In this document: positions 18,714-27,700 of the stretch, one piece after another | Layout of the letters: the number at the start of each line of letters is the position of its first letter | Position numbering within the stretch: position 1 is the first letter of the stretch | Made by a program: the position numbers and the translations under genes | Assembly: GCA_014239855.1 (NCBI GenBank) | Contig: JAAZXY010000022.1 | Span: 1-33,511, forward strand | From: Acidimicrobiales bacterium | GTDB lineage: Bacteria > Actinomycetota > Acidimicrobiia > Acidimicrobiales > MedAcidi-G1 | DNA: 33,511 nt | Direction of reading: 5' to 3' | The notes under the pieces: generated by a model | What the model was told of the DNA's origin: nothing | Databases searched by the model: none | Seen by the model: the letters and a program-made list of their open reading frames with translations, nothing else

Positions 18714-19855
18714 GCCATCAGGTCATCGAGCCGGGTGTCGTTGGAGTACACCTCGACAATGGGCTGCTTCATACCGAGGCGACGGAGCAGCTTGCGGATC
18801 TCCAGTTCCTCGTTCCAGAGCACCAGGCTGACCACCACGCCGGACTCGCCGGCCCGGGCGGTACGCCCTGAACGGTGGAGGTACGTCTTGGCGTCGGACG
18901 GCGGGTCGTAGTGGATGACCACGTCGACGTCGTCCACGTGGATGCCCCGGGCGGCCACGTCGGTGGCCACCAGGCACTTGACCTTCCCATCCATGAAGTC
19001 GGACAGGGCCTTCTCACGCTGGGCCTGACGCAGGTCGCCGTGGATGGGCGCAGCCTTGACGCCCTCGTCCACCAACTTGCCGGCCAGCTTGTCGGCCCCC
19101 CACTTGGTGCGGGAGAACACGATCGTCCGGTTCGAGGCGTTGATGATGCGCGCCGCCACCCGGACCCGGTCCATCTCGTGGACGGCCAGGAAGCGGTGCT
19201 CCATCTCGGACACCGTGACGTCGCGGGACGCCACCTCGTGGGTCACCGGGTCGCTCTGGTAGCGGCTGATGAGGGCACCGACCATCCCGTCCAGAGTCGC
19301 CGAGAAGAGCAACGTCTGGTGCTCCTTCTCCGTCCGGCGGAGGATCCACTCGACCTGGGGCATGAACCCCATGTCAGCCATCCGGTCGGCCTCGTCGATG
19401 ACCACACCGGCCAGGTCAGCCACCGAGAGCTCCTCCTGCTGGATGAGGTCGATCATGCGGCCGGGGGTGGCGACCACGAAGTCGACGCCGCTGGTCAGTG
19501 CGGCGATCTGCTTCTCGATCGGGGTTCCGCCGTAGATGGCTTCGATTCGCAGACCACGGACCTCGGCCAGCGGCTCGAGCTCCTTGCAGACCTGTACGGC
19601 CAGCTCACGGGTCGGCACGAGGGCCAGGCCGGTGGGCCGCTTCGGGGTGCCCCGGGGAAGGCGCTGGATCAGCGGAATGCCGAAGGCCAGCGTCTTGCCC
19701 GAACCGGTCTTGGCCTTGCCGCACACGTCGCGGCCAGCCAGGCCATCGGGGATGGTGAGCGCCTGGATGTCGAACGGGGAGGTGATTCCCCGTTCAGAGA
19801 GGGCGTCGACCAGATCCTGGTCGATGCCCAGATCGGCGAACTGGGTCGTCGTCAT
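18686..19855 (-). CDS. DEAD-box RNA helicase (RhlE-like)
   Basis: A 389-residue ATP-dependent RNA helicase with the full motif set. It has the Q-motif FADLGI...ITSPFDIQ, motif I AKTGSGKT (48-55), Ia PTREL, Ib TPGR, motif II DEAD (154-157), motif III SAT (185-187), and motif VI HRSGRTAR. The C-terminal extension is minimal, lacking the basic tail of RhlE or the DbpA RNA-binding domain. ATG 19855 has an AGGA Shine-Dalgarno six bases upstream, which excludes the upstream in-frame start. About 215 nt of non-coding DNA precede it, which may include a long leader as seen for cold-inducible helicases. Likely role: rRNA or mRNA remodelling. Confidence 0.92.
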   Translation of the reverse strand: MTTTQFADLGIDQDLVDALSERGITSPFDIQALTIPDGLAGRDVCGKAKTGSGKTLAFGIPLIQRLPRGTPKRPTGLALVPTRELAVQVCKELEPLAEVRGLRIEAIYGGTPIEKQIAALTSGVDFVVATPGRMIDLIQQEELSVADLAGVVIDEADRMADMGFMPQVEWILRRTEKEHQTLLFSATLDGMVGALISRYQSDPVTHEVASRDVTVSEMEHRFLAVHEMDRVRVAARIINASNRTIVFSRTKWGADKLAGKLVDEGVKAAPIHGDLRQAQREKALSDFMDGKVKCLVATDVAARGIHVDDVDVVIHYDPPSDAKTYLHRSGRTARAGESGVVVSLVLWNEELEIRKLLRRLGMKQPIVEVYSNDTRLDDLMAWDPAAEAA

Positions 19856-20023
19856 GGTGTTCCTGTGCTTCCCGGCGGCCATGCCACCGTGTCGTCACCC
19901 GCGCCTCGGCGGGTCCGCCACCGCTCTTCCCGGGTGACGAGGCCGTCAGGGGTCGGCGTACAAGCGGCCGACGGACCCCAACGGGTAGCGGCAGCCTACC
20001 GGCGCCGCTCTCCGACCCTGAGG

Positions 20024-20041
20024 TTCGGGTCGACACCCGAA
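20024..20041 (-). terminator. Hairpin downstream of the alkyltransferase-like gene (weak terminator candidate)
   Basis: TTCGGGT and ACCCGAA form a perfect 7-bp stem with a 4-nt loop, about 30 nt past the stop at 20073. There is no clear T-run, so the terminator reading is weak. It is the only structure I see in the 19856-20072 gap. Confidence 0.3.
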
Positions 20042-20072
20042 GTTGGTCAGACATGCCAGTTGGACCTGTTGC

Positions 20073-20339
20073 TCAGGTGGGACGGACCCGACCGTCGTGG
20101 ACGTCCACGCCTTCGGCGATCAGGCGACGGGCCTGTTCGACCTCGTTGCCGGGCACCAGCCGACCGGTCGAGGTCACGACACGCCACCAGTGGTGCCCCC
20201 CGTGGTCCCGTAGGAATCGACCCACGGCCCGATGGGCGCCGGGGTGTCCGGCCTCGGCGGCCACCTCGCCATAGGAGACCACCTCCCCGGGTCGCAACGC
20301 GTCGAGGACGGCGGCCACGTCAGTCTCGAACGGAGTCAT
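20073..20339 (-). CDS. Alkyltransferase-like protein (MGMT family, no acceptor Cys)
   Basis: An 88-residue protein consisting only of the MGMT DNA-binding domain. VVSYGEVAAEAG and RAVGRFLRD are the recognition-helix region. At the alkyl-acceptor position, where MGMT has PCHR, it reads HHWWRVV. The reactive Cys is replaced by Trp, the hallmark of ATL proteins. Such proteins bind O6-alkylguanine and flag it for nucleotide-excision repair. The start is ATG 20339, matching where family members begin (MTPFETDVAAVL). A GTG at 20420 would add 27 residues and overlap the upstream gene by 38 nt. A 20-bp tandem duplication sits over the start codon. Confidence 0.8.
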   Translation of the reverse strand: MTPFETDVAAVLDALRPGEVVSYGEVAAEAGHPGAHRAVGRFLRDHGGHHWWRVVTSTGRLVPGNEVEQARRLIAEGVDVHDGRVRPT

Positions 20340-20360
20340 GGGGTCTCGAACGGGGTCATG
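20321..20360 (-). repeat. 20-bp tandem duplication over the start codon of the ATL gene
   Basis: Bases 20321-20340 and 20341-20360 are 17/20 identical tandem copies, each containing an ATG. The upstream ATG (20359) opens a seven-codon reading frame. Its stop codon TGA (20336-20338) overlaps the ATG of the ATL gene, so the duplication has created a translationally coupled upstream mini-frame. Confidence 0.75.
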
Positions 20361-20382
20361 GAACCGGGTTGCTCCGAGGAGA

Positions 20383-20940
20383 TCAGTACGGACCGCCACG
20401 GGATCCGTGGGTGTCGCCACCCAGCGGCGCCAGCCGAACCACGTCGATCCCCTTCTCGAACCCCTTGACCTGCTGCCTGGCGAACGCCTGCTCCTCGACG
20501 TTGGTCATCAACGGGGTGACGGTTCCCTTCTGGGCCAGCACCTGATGGGCCTGCGCCAGGTCACAGAGCCGGGAAGCCAGATTGACCGCCGGACCGATGT
20601 AGTCGTCGCCGTCGATGAGCATGACCGGTCCCCGGGCGATGCCGGCTCTCATGGGCAACGGAGAATCCGCCTCGTCGATCAGGCCCTCGATGTCGACCAC
20701 GGCCTCCACCAGGTCCTCCGGCTCGACGCCGACCATCATGACCCCGTCGCCCAGCCACTTGGCCAGACGCACCCCCCGCTCGGACGCCACCTGCCGCACG
20801 ACCGCCCGAAAAGCGGTCACCACGTCGAAGGCCGCGACGTCACCCTCCCGGTCGGTGAAGGCCGTGAAGTCGCACAGGTCGAGGAACGAGAACGTACGGT
20901 CGATCCGCTTGATGGGCCGTCGGATCATCTCCCCGGTCAT
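20383..20940 (-). CDS. Single-domain class III adenylate cyclase
   Basis: A 185-residue protein that is little more than one class III cyclase catalytic domain. The metal-binding aspartates are Asp21 (FLDLCDFTAF) and Asp65 (KWLGDGVM). Lys61 and Asp112/113 (GDDYIG) fit adenine specificity. Asn120 and Arg124 (VNLASR) are the transition-state residues. All key positions are present, so it is predicted to be active as a homodimer making cAMP. No receptor, membrane or HAMP domain is fused, so the input signal is unknown. It overlaps the lgt stop by 4 nt (ATGA), tying its expression to lipoprotein maturation. GTP specificity cannot be fully excluded. Confidence 0.85.
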   Translation of the reverse strand: MTGEMIRRPIKRIDRTFSFLDLCDFTAFTDREGDVAAFDVVTAFRAVVRQVASERGVRLAKWLGDGVMMVGVEPEDLVEAVVDIEGLIDEADSPLPMRAGIARGPVMLIDGDDYIGPAVNLASRLCDLAQAHQVLAQKGTVTPLMTNVEEQAFARQQVKGFEKGIDVVRLAPLGGDTHGSRGGPY

Positions 20941-21749
20941 CGATCCCCCACCTCCACGGAGAGTCCTCTGGACGGAACCCGACCCCGCCAGGCCACCAGG
21001 CCACCGATGACGATGGCGGCGAGGGCCATCCAGACGTTGATCCTGACCCCGGCCACCAGCGAGGCGGCATCGCTGCGCAGCGTCTCCACCCAGAGGCGGC
21101 CCAGTCCGTAGCCACACACCCAGAGACCGGTCACGTACCCCGGCCGGAGCACCCCACGACGTTCGACCCGGACCAGCACCACGGCGAGGACCACGTTCCA
21201 CAGGCCCTCGTAGAGGAAGGTCGGATGGAAGGTCGGCGACGCCGCGTACTGGGCCGGTCGGTGCGCGGCATCGATCTCGAGCGCCCACGGGAGGTCGGTG
21301 GGGCGGCCGAAGACCTCCTGGTTGAACCAGTTGCCGAAACGACCGATGGCCTGGGCCAACGGGATGGTGGGCACCATCACGTCCATCGCTGCGGCCATGG
21401 TCAGCCCCCGCCGTCGGGCCACCAGCGTTCCGACGAGTACGCCGGCCATCAGCCCGCCGGGGATTCCCAGACCGCCCTGCCAGAGAGCCGGAACGTCCTC
21501 CCAGCGGCCACGGAACGACCGCCAGTCGGTGGCCACGTGGTACAGCCGGGACCCGATGAGGCCCGCCGGAATGGCCCACATCGAGATCGAGGCGATGACC
21601 TCGGCGTCACCGCCACGGGCCGCATGCCGGCGTTGGCTCCAGGTCACGGCGACGAACGCCCCGAGGGCGATCATCAGCCCGTAGGCCCGCAGTTCCAGCG
21701 GCCCGATCGACAGGGCGTTGCCGCCCGGGCTGGGGATCGAGGCGAACAC
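20937..21749 (-). CDS. lgt: Prolipoprotein diacylglyceryl transferase Lgt
   Basis: A 270-residue polytopic membrane enzyme that attaches diacylglycerol to the lipobox Cys of prolipoproteins. The Lgt signature is present as GRFGNWFNQEVFGRPT. SRLYHV and HPTFLYEGLWN carry other conserved positions. About seven hydrophobic segments are visible. The GTG at 21749 has a GGAGGA Shine-Dalgarno. This enzyme would process the lipoproteins encoded at 1-345 and 9255-12665. It lies 14 nt after the acyl-CoA dehydrogenase stop and overlaps the cyclase gene downstream. Confidence 0.95.
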   Translation of the reverse strand: MFASIPSPGGNALSIGPLELRAYGLMIALGAFVAVTWSQRRHAARGGDAEVIASISMWAIPAGLIGSRLYHVATDWRSFRGRWEDVPALWQGGLGIPGGLMAGVLVGTLVARRRGLTMAAAMDVMVPTIPLAQAIGRFGNWFNQEVFGRPTDLPWALEIDAAHRPAQYAASPTFHPTFLYEGLWNVVLAVVLVRVERRGVLRPGYVTGLWVCGYGLGRLWVETLRSDAASLVAGVRINVWMALAAIVIGGLVAWRGRVPSRGLSVEVGDR

Positions 21750-21763
21750 GTACGGTCCTCCGG

Positions 21764-23566
21764 TCAGGCGGAGAACGCGTCAGCGGGAATTTCGAACAGG
21801 TCGGCCTTACCGGCCTTCACCGCTCCCAGTTGGGCCCTGACGATCGGCAGGAGCTGTTCGGCGTAGAAGCGGGCCGCCACCACCTTGGTGGCCAGGTGGG
21901 TTGCGTCGCCCTCGCCGGCGTCGATCCGACGCTGCGCGCCGAGGGCCAGGCGGGCCAGCAGCCATCCGCCCACCAGTTGTCCGAACATCCGGAGGTAGGG
22001 CGAGGCCCCGGCCATGGCGTCGTTGGGGTCGTTCAGCCCGTTGGTCATCAGCCACTCGGTGGCTTCGCCGGTGGCGGCCCGGGCGTCGGCCAGTCCCGCG
22101 CGGATCGAGGCGAACGAATCGCCGGCGGCGGCCAGGTCGGCGTCGAGGCCGGCGATCTCGGCCAGCAGGTCGGCCATGACCGCTCCCCCGTTCATGGCCA
22201 GCTTGCGACCCACCAGATCCATGGCCTGGATTCCGTTGGTGCCCTCGTAGATCGGCGAGATCCGCGAGTCACGCCAATGCTGGGCCGCCCCGGTCTCCTC
22301 GATGTAGCCGTAGCCGCCGTGGACCTGGATGCCCAGCGACGACATCTCGACGCCCACGTCGGTGCACCAGGCCTTGGAGATCGGCGTGAGCAGTTCGGCA
22401 CGGTCCGAGGCCGCCTGGCGGACGTCGGCGTCGGGGTGGCGGGCGGCCACGTCCAGCGATGCCGCGTTGAGGTACAGCAGGCAACGCATGGCGTCGGTGT
22501 AGGCCCGCATGGTGAGCAGCATGCGACGCACGTCGGCATGGTCGACAATGGCCGACTGCTCGCCGGCCGGTGCACCAATGGCCCGACCCTGCCGGCGGTC
22601 GATGGCGTAGTCGGCGGCCTGCTGGAGGGCCCGTTCGGTGACGGCCAGGCCTTCGACGCCCACCCCGAGGCGTGCGTTGTTCATCATCTTGAACATGTAA
22701 CGCATGCCGTGGTGTTCCTCGCCGATGAGGAAGCCGACGGCACCGTCACCGGCGTCACCGAACGACAGGACGCAGGTCGGGCTGGCGTGCAGACCCAGCT
22801 TGTGCTCGACGGAAAGGCACTTGTAGTCGTTGCGCTCGCCGAGGCTGCCGTCGTCGTTCACCAGGTACTTGGGGACGATGAACAGCGAGATCCCCTTGGT
22901 TCCCGGCGGGCTGTCGGGCGTCCGGGCCAGCACCAGTTGGATGATGTTCTCGGTCATCTCGTGCTCGCCGAAGGTGATGAAGATCTTGGTTCCGAAGATC
23001 CGGTACGACCCGTCGTCGGCAGGGACGGCCCGCGACGTCAGCGCTCCGACGTCGGATCCGGCCTGGGGCTCGGTCAGGTTCATGGTCCCCGACCACTCGG
23101 CGGTCACCATTTTCGGGAGGTAGGTCTCCTTCTGTTCCTCGTCGGCGAACGAATGCAGGGCGTCGAGCGCCCCGACGGTCAGCATGGGGCCCATGGACCA
23201 GGCCCGGGAGGCAGTAGCCAGCAGTTCGGTCAGGACCGTCTGCACGGTGCCGGGAAAGCCACCGCCGCCGTAGTCCGGGTCCTGGGAGATGGCCCCCCAT
23301 CCGGACTCCACGAACTTGTCCCACGCCGTACCGAAGGCCTCCGGCGCGGTGACCACCCCGTCAGCCACCGAGCAGCCCTCTTCGTCGCCGATCCGGTTGA
23401 CCGGGGCCACCACCTCGGCCACGAATCGGCCCAACTCGTCGAGCATCCCGTCGATCGTCTCGGGGTCGACGTGTTCGTAGCCCGGGAGATCGCAGATCGC
23501 AGCGAGATCGCTGATCTCGGCCAGTACGAGGCGGATGTCGTCCAACGGCGGCCGGTAGTCACTCAT
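21764..23566 (-). CDS. Acyl-CoA dehydrogenase, long form (FadE5/DmdC-like)
   Basis: A 600-residue FAD-dependent acyl-CoA dehydrogenase. LTEPQAGSDVGALTS is the FAD/substrate motif of the middle domain. Glu441 in PIYEGTNGIQAMDL is the predicted catalytic base. HGGYGYIEE is the C-terminal flavin motif. A long N-terminal segment and a C-terminal extra helical domain place it with the ~600-residue FadE5/DmdC branch rather than short-chain 380-residue enzymes. TAGGTT lies 7 nt before the ATG, suggesting a leaderless transcript. Substrate is unknown. It is not linked to the carboxylase operon at 1368-9119. Confidence 0.92.
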   Translation of the reverse strand: MSDYRPPLDDIRLVLAEISDLAAICDLPGYEHVDPETIDGMLDELGRFVAEVVAPVNRIGDEEGCSVADGVVTAPEAFGTAWDKFVESGWGAISQDPDYGGGGFPGTVQTVLTELLATASRAWSMGPMLTVGALDALHSFADEEQKETYLPKMVTAEWSGTMNLTEPQAGSDVGALTSRAVPADDGSYRIFGTKIFITFGEHEMTENIIQLVLARTPDSPPGTKGISLFIVPKYLVNDDGSLGERNDYKCLSVEHKLGLHASPTCVLSFGDAGDGAVGFLIGEEHHGMRYMFKMMNNARLGVGVEGLAVTERALQQAADYAIDRRQGRAIGAPAGEQSAIVDHADVRRMLLTMRAYTDAMRCLLYLNAASLDVAARHPDADVRQAASDRAELLTPISKAWCTDVGVEMSSLGIQVHGGYGYIEETGAAQHWRDSRISPIYEGTNGIQAMDLVGRKLAMNGGAVMADLLAEIAGLDADLAAAGDSFASIRAGLADARAATGEATEWLMTNGLNDPNDAMAGASPYLRMFGQLVGGWLLARLALGAQRRIDAGEGDATHLATKVVAARFYAEQLLPIVRAQLGAVKAGKADLFEIPADAFSA

Positions 23567-23687
23567 GGTCGTGAACCTACCGCCCGGTCACCTCTCCGAT
23601 TCGAGCGGGCCGATTCGAGTGGGCCGAACCGAGCGGGCCGATTTCCGACCAGACCCACCTTCGACCGGCGCGGCTACCGTCCGCGAC

Positions 23688-24143
23688 ATGACCGACGCCC
23701 CGACCGCCATTGCCAACCTCCTGTACCGGTACGCCGAGTTGATGGACGCCGGTCGCCTCGACGAGTGCGTCGACCTGTTCACCCATGCGCGCGTGCTGCT
23801 GGGAGACCCGGCCGATGAGCACACCCCGGTGGTCGACCGTGATGGCCTGGCCGCCGTCTGGCAGTCGATGGTCCGACTCCACGAGGACGGAACCCCACGG
23901 ACCCGTCATCTGGTGGCCACGCCGATCATCGAGGTGGCCGCTGACGGGGCGACGGCAACGTGTCGGAGCACCTACACGGTGTTCCAGCAGGTCGGCGACG
24001 GGCCCCTGCAACCGATCATCACCGGGCGCTACCACGACCGGTTCGAGTCGGTCGACGGCGTGTGGCGGTTCGCCGAGCGGGCCTACCTGATGGACCTGAC
24101 CGGAGACCTCTCAAGCCACCTCATGGGCCGGCTCGGCGCCTGA
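23688..24143 (+). CDS. NTF2/SnoaL-like domain protein
   Basis: A 151-residue single-domain protein with the NTF2-like cone fold. The N-terminal helices IANLLYRYAELMDAGRLDE and the VDLFT turn are typical, followed by beta-strands including RHLVATPIIEV and ITGRYHDRFE. VWRFAERAYLMDL closes the fold. Relatives include SnoaL-type cyclases, ring-hydroxylating dioxygenase beta subunits and many unassigned enzymes, so no reaction is named. TACCGT sits 7 nt before the ATG (leaderless type). Its 3' end overlaps the thymidine-kinase gene tail to tail by 33 nt. Confidence 0.8.
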   Translation: MTDAPTAIANLLYRYAELMDAGRLDECVDLFTHARVLLGDPADEHTPVVDRDGLAAVWQSMVRLHEDGTPRTRHLVATPIIEVAADGATATCRSTYTVFQQVGDGPLQPIITGRYHDRFESVDGVWRFAERAYLMDLTGDLSSHLMGRLGA

Positions 24144-24770
24144 ATCCGACGTAATTCCCGCCTGGATCCCCGTCTGGTTCCGCTCACCGGAGTCGCCGGC
24201 CGTCCAGTGTCGACGGCACCGCAGTTCGTAGGTCACGACGTGGTCGTCCGGATCGTCGACCACGAACAGGGCGCCGTCGTAGACCTGGACCCCGTCCACG
24301 AGGCGGGCGTTGTGAGTGGCCCGTTCGCCGCACCAGCAGCGGGCCTCCACCTGGACCTCGACCCGCTCGTCGGCCACCTCGAGGAGCCGGCGGGTGCCGT
24401 CGAACAACTCACCCTGGAAGCTGGTGAGCAGTCCGAAGGCGAAGACGTCGGCACCCAGGTCGTCGACGATGCGAGCCAACTGGTCGATCTGGGCCGGGAG
24501 ATAGAACTGGGCTTCGTCGCAGACCAGATAGTCGATCCGCCCCCGCCGGGACGCCACCGCCAGGGCCATCTCGAACAGGTCGAGACGGGGACCGACCTCG
24601 ACGGCGTCGGCCGACACCCCGAGGGCGCTGGACACCCGACCGTCCGCCCGGTCCAACTGGCTGCACAGGATCCCCTGGAGGCCCCGCTGGCGAAGATTGT
24701 GGTGGATCTGCAGGGCCAGCGTGCTCTTGCCCGATCCCATCGTCCCGAAGGAGAAGCGAAGGATTGCCAT
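24111..24770 (-). CDS. tdk: Thymidine kinase, type II
   Basis: A 219-residue kinase that salvages thymidine. P-loop GTMGSGKST (9-17), Walker B/catalytic DEAQF (85-89, Glu86 as base) and the lasso region SFQGELF...LLEVAD are those of the TK1-like family. The zinc ribbon is unusual. The first pair is Cys145-W-Cys147, one residue shorter than the usual C-x2-C, and the second is Cys185-x2-His188. A 30-residue polar tail follows. ATG 24770 gives the family-typical N-terminus. It lies 28 nt after nrdJ on the same strand, so two dNTP-supply genes are adjacent and probably co-transcribed. Confidence 0.9.
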   Translation of the reverse strand: MAILRFSFGTMGSGKSTLALQIHHNLRQRGLQGILCSQLDRADGRVSSALGVSADAVEVGPRLDLFEMALAVASRRGRIDYLVCDEAQFYLPAQIDQLARIVDDLGADVFAFGLLTSFQGELFDGTRRLLEVADERVEVQVEARCWCGERATHNARLVDGVQVYDGALFVVDDPDDHVVTYELRCRRHWTAGDSGERNQTGIQAGITSDSGAEPAHEVA

Positions 24771-24798
24771 CAGCAACGACCCCGGAGGGCGAACATGG

Positions 24799-27700
24799 TC
24801 ACGAACACCCGCTGGTCGCACCACAGTCGGTGCACACGTAGCACGACCCGGCCCGCTGCATGGCCACGCCGCACTGCATGCACAAGGGGGCGTCAGCCGA
24901 CGATCGAACCGGGGCCGCCTCGGCCAGGGAGAGTTGGGCCGCGAACTGCGACGCCGACGGGACGGTCGGTGGATCTGCCGGGACGTCGTGGCCCTGGCGG
25001 GTCTCGGTGACCGATTCCTCGACCCCGGGAAGCGTCGGCTGGGTGCGCTCGCTTGTCGTGAGGATGTTCAGTTCGGCCCGTTCCTCGGGGCTGAGGTACT
25101 CCACGGCCAGACGGCGGAACAGGTAGTCGATGAGGCTGGTGGCGATCCGGAGATCCGGGTCGTCGGTCATGCCGGCCGGTTCGAAACGCATGCCGGTGAA
25201 GGCATCCACGAAGGCCCGCAGCGGCACCCCGTACTGCAGCCCGTGGCTGAGGGAGATGGCGAAGGCATCCATGATCCCGGCCATGGTCGAGCCCTGCTTG
25301 GAGACCCGCACGAAGACCTCGCCGGGACGGCCGTCCTCGTATTCGCCGACCGTCACGAAACCCTTGCAGTCGGCCACCCGGAACTCGAAGGTGCGCGACG
25401 CTCGGGTACGGGGCAATCGACGGCGCACCGGTTCGGCGAGCTCGGCGGCCACCTGCTCAGCAACCTGTTCAGCCACCCGGGCCGCCACGTCGGCCGGCCC
25501 GTCAACCGACGTCGAAGAGGCGTCGCCCACCGTGAGGGGCTGGGCCACCTTGCAGTTGTCGCGGTAGATGGCCACCGCCTTGAGCCCGAGCCGCCACGCC
25601 TCGAGGTAGAGCTCCTCGACGTCGTCGACGGAGACCTCCTCGGGCATGTTGCAGGTCTTGGAGATGGCGCCCGACAGGAACGGCTGGACGGCACCCATCA
25701 TCCGGATGTGCCCCATGTGGTGGATCGGGTTGTCGCCCATCGAGGTGGCGAACACGGCCATGTGCTCCGCCCTGACCTCGGGACAACCGATCACCGTCTG
25801 GTGCTCGTCGATCCATGCCAGGACGGCCGTGATGGCGGCCTCGTCGTAGCCGAGGCGCTGCAGGGCCCGGGGCACCGTCCGGTTGACGATCGACATGGTG
25901 CCACCACCCACCAGGCGCTTGTGCTTGACCAGGCTGAGGTCGGGTTCGATGCCGGTGGTGTCGCAGTCCATCATCAGACCGATGGTGCCGGTGGGGGCCA
26001 GCACGGTGGCCTGGCTGTTTCGTACACCCACCCGCTGGGCCAGCGCACATGCCTCGAACCATGCGCTGCGACCCGCGGTGACCAGCTCGGGTGCCACGGC
26101 GTCGTCGAGCAACTCGGCGGCCTCCCGGTGCATCTCCAGCACGCCGAGCATCGGCTCACGGTTGTGCTCGAAGCCGTCGAACGGCCCCATCCGGTCGGCC
26201 AGACGGGCCGAGGTGCGGTAGGCGTGGCCGGTCATGAGCGAGGTGATCGCCGCGGCCACCGACCGGCCCTCGTCGCTGTCGTAGGGCAGGCCCAGGGCCA
26301 TGAGCAGCGCACCGAGGTTGGCGTAGCCCAGGCCGAGCTGGCGGAAGGCCCGGGTCGTCTCGCCGATGGCCTCGGTCGGGTAGTCGGCGTTGCCGACCAG
26401 GATCTCCTGGGCGGTGAACACCACCTCGACGGCGTGGCGGAACCCCTCGACGTCGAACCCGCCAATGGCCTCGGTGTCGTCGTCCGACGAGCCGAGGAAG
26501 GTCAGCAGGTTGAGGCTGGCCAGATTGCAGGCCGAGTCATCGAGGTGGACGTACTCCGAGCAGTTCGAGACCACCAGCCCGTTCACGATGAACGAGTGGT
26601 TCCGACCCTCGGTGATGTCGTACGTGAGCTCGTCGCCCTCGTCGGTCCTCGAGACGAGACGGGCGGTCGTGGCCGTGCGGTTACCGGCCCGCTCACGGGC
26701 GTCCAGCAACTCGACGAGCAGCCGGTGCTTGCGATCCAGCTCGAAGCCGACCTGGGCGGCGAAGGCGTCGACCGACCGGCCGGTGATCCGTAGGTCCCAG
26801 CTGGCGCTCCGCTGGTAGGCCGCCTCGGTGCCGTCCTTGCGGACGTACCGGAAGGGTGACGGTCCACCATCGTGGATCGGGTGGATCCGCGAGTTGATGC
26901 CGAGGGTCTGGAGCAGCCGCTGGGCACCGACCAGGAGGTCACGGGAGATCGAACCGAGGCCCACGTAGGAACCGTGCGACTCGGACCGGTACACGCAGCC
27001 GTCGGCGTCGAAGAGGCCTCGCAGGAACGCCGCGGCGATCTCCGGCGGTGCCTGCTCGATCGACCACGGCACGACCTTGTGGGCGCCGGTCACCGAACGG
27101 ACCCCCAGCGCCTCGAGGAACCGCTTGAACGGTCGACGGGACAACCGGAGCTGCACGGTGCCGTTGGACTGCTCGGACGGCTTCAGGGGCCGGTCACCGT
27201 TGATCCATTCCAGGAGGACGTGATGACGGGGAAGGATCTCGTCGCGATCCTCGGCTGAGCCGTAGATGGTGGACGTGGTCGTCCCGGACGTGGAGCCGTC
27301 ACCCACCAGCCAGCCCAGGTAGTGGCCGAACAGGGTGCTCCACTCGTCGGGGAACCGCAGTTCACCGGCGTGGTCGCCCTTGCGGCGATGGTCGTCGGGA
27401 TCCGACGACACGGGCATGGCCATGTCGGCTTCCTCGGCCGGGGCGACCCGGTCCAGCAGGCGGACCTCGTCGTCATCGGACAGGTCGTGGGCCTCGACCC
27501 AACCTCGGTTGGCCGTGAAGAACCGGTGGTCGGGGGTGCAACGCACCTCGTGGCCGGTGTCGAATCGGAGCCGGACCACCGGGTTGACGCCGGTGATCAT
27601 CACCGCGGCTGGCGAGGAGAGGACGACCTCCTCGCGGGGCTGGTCGTTGCTGGTGGCGTCGTGGGTCCAGACGCGGAACTCCTCGCCCCGGTTGATCCGG

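Noticed and set aside
17007-19855. Methylase plus helicase as a restriction or defence system
   Set aside because: The helicase is a standard DEAD-box RNA helicase with all housekeeping motifs, not an SF2 restriction translocase, and no nuclease gene is nearby.
21830-23818. 662-residue open frame antisense to the acyl-CoA dehydrogenase
   Set aside because: Acyl-CoA dehydrogenase motifs lie on the other strand; the frame lacks any recognisable feature.
24697-26793. 698-residue open frame antisense to nrdJ
   Set aside because: NrdJ motifs and the intein blocks prove the minus strand codes here; the plus frame has shadow-type composition.
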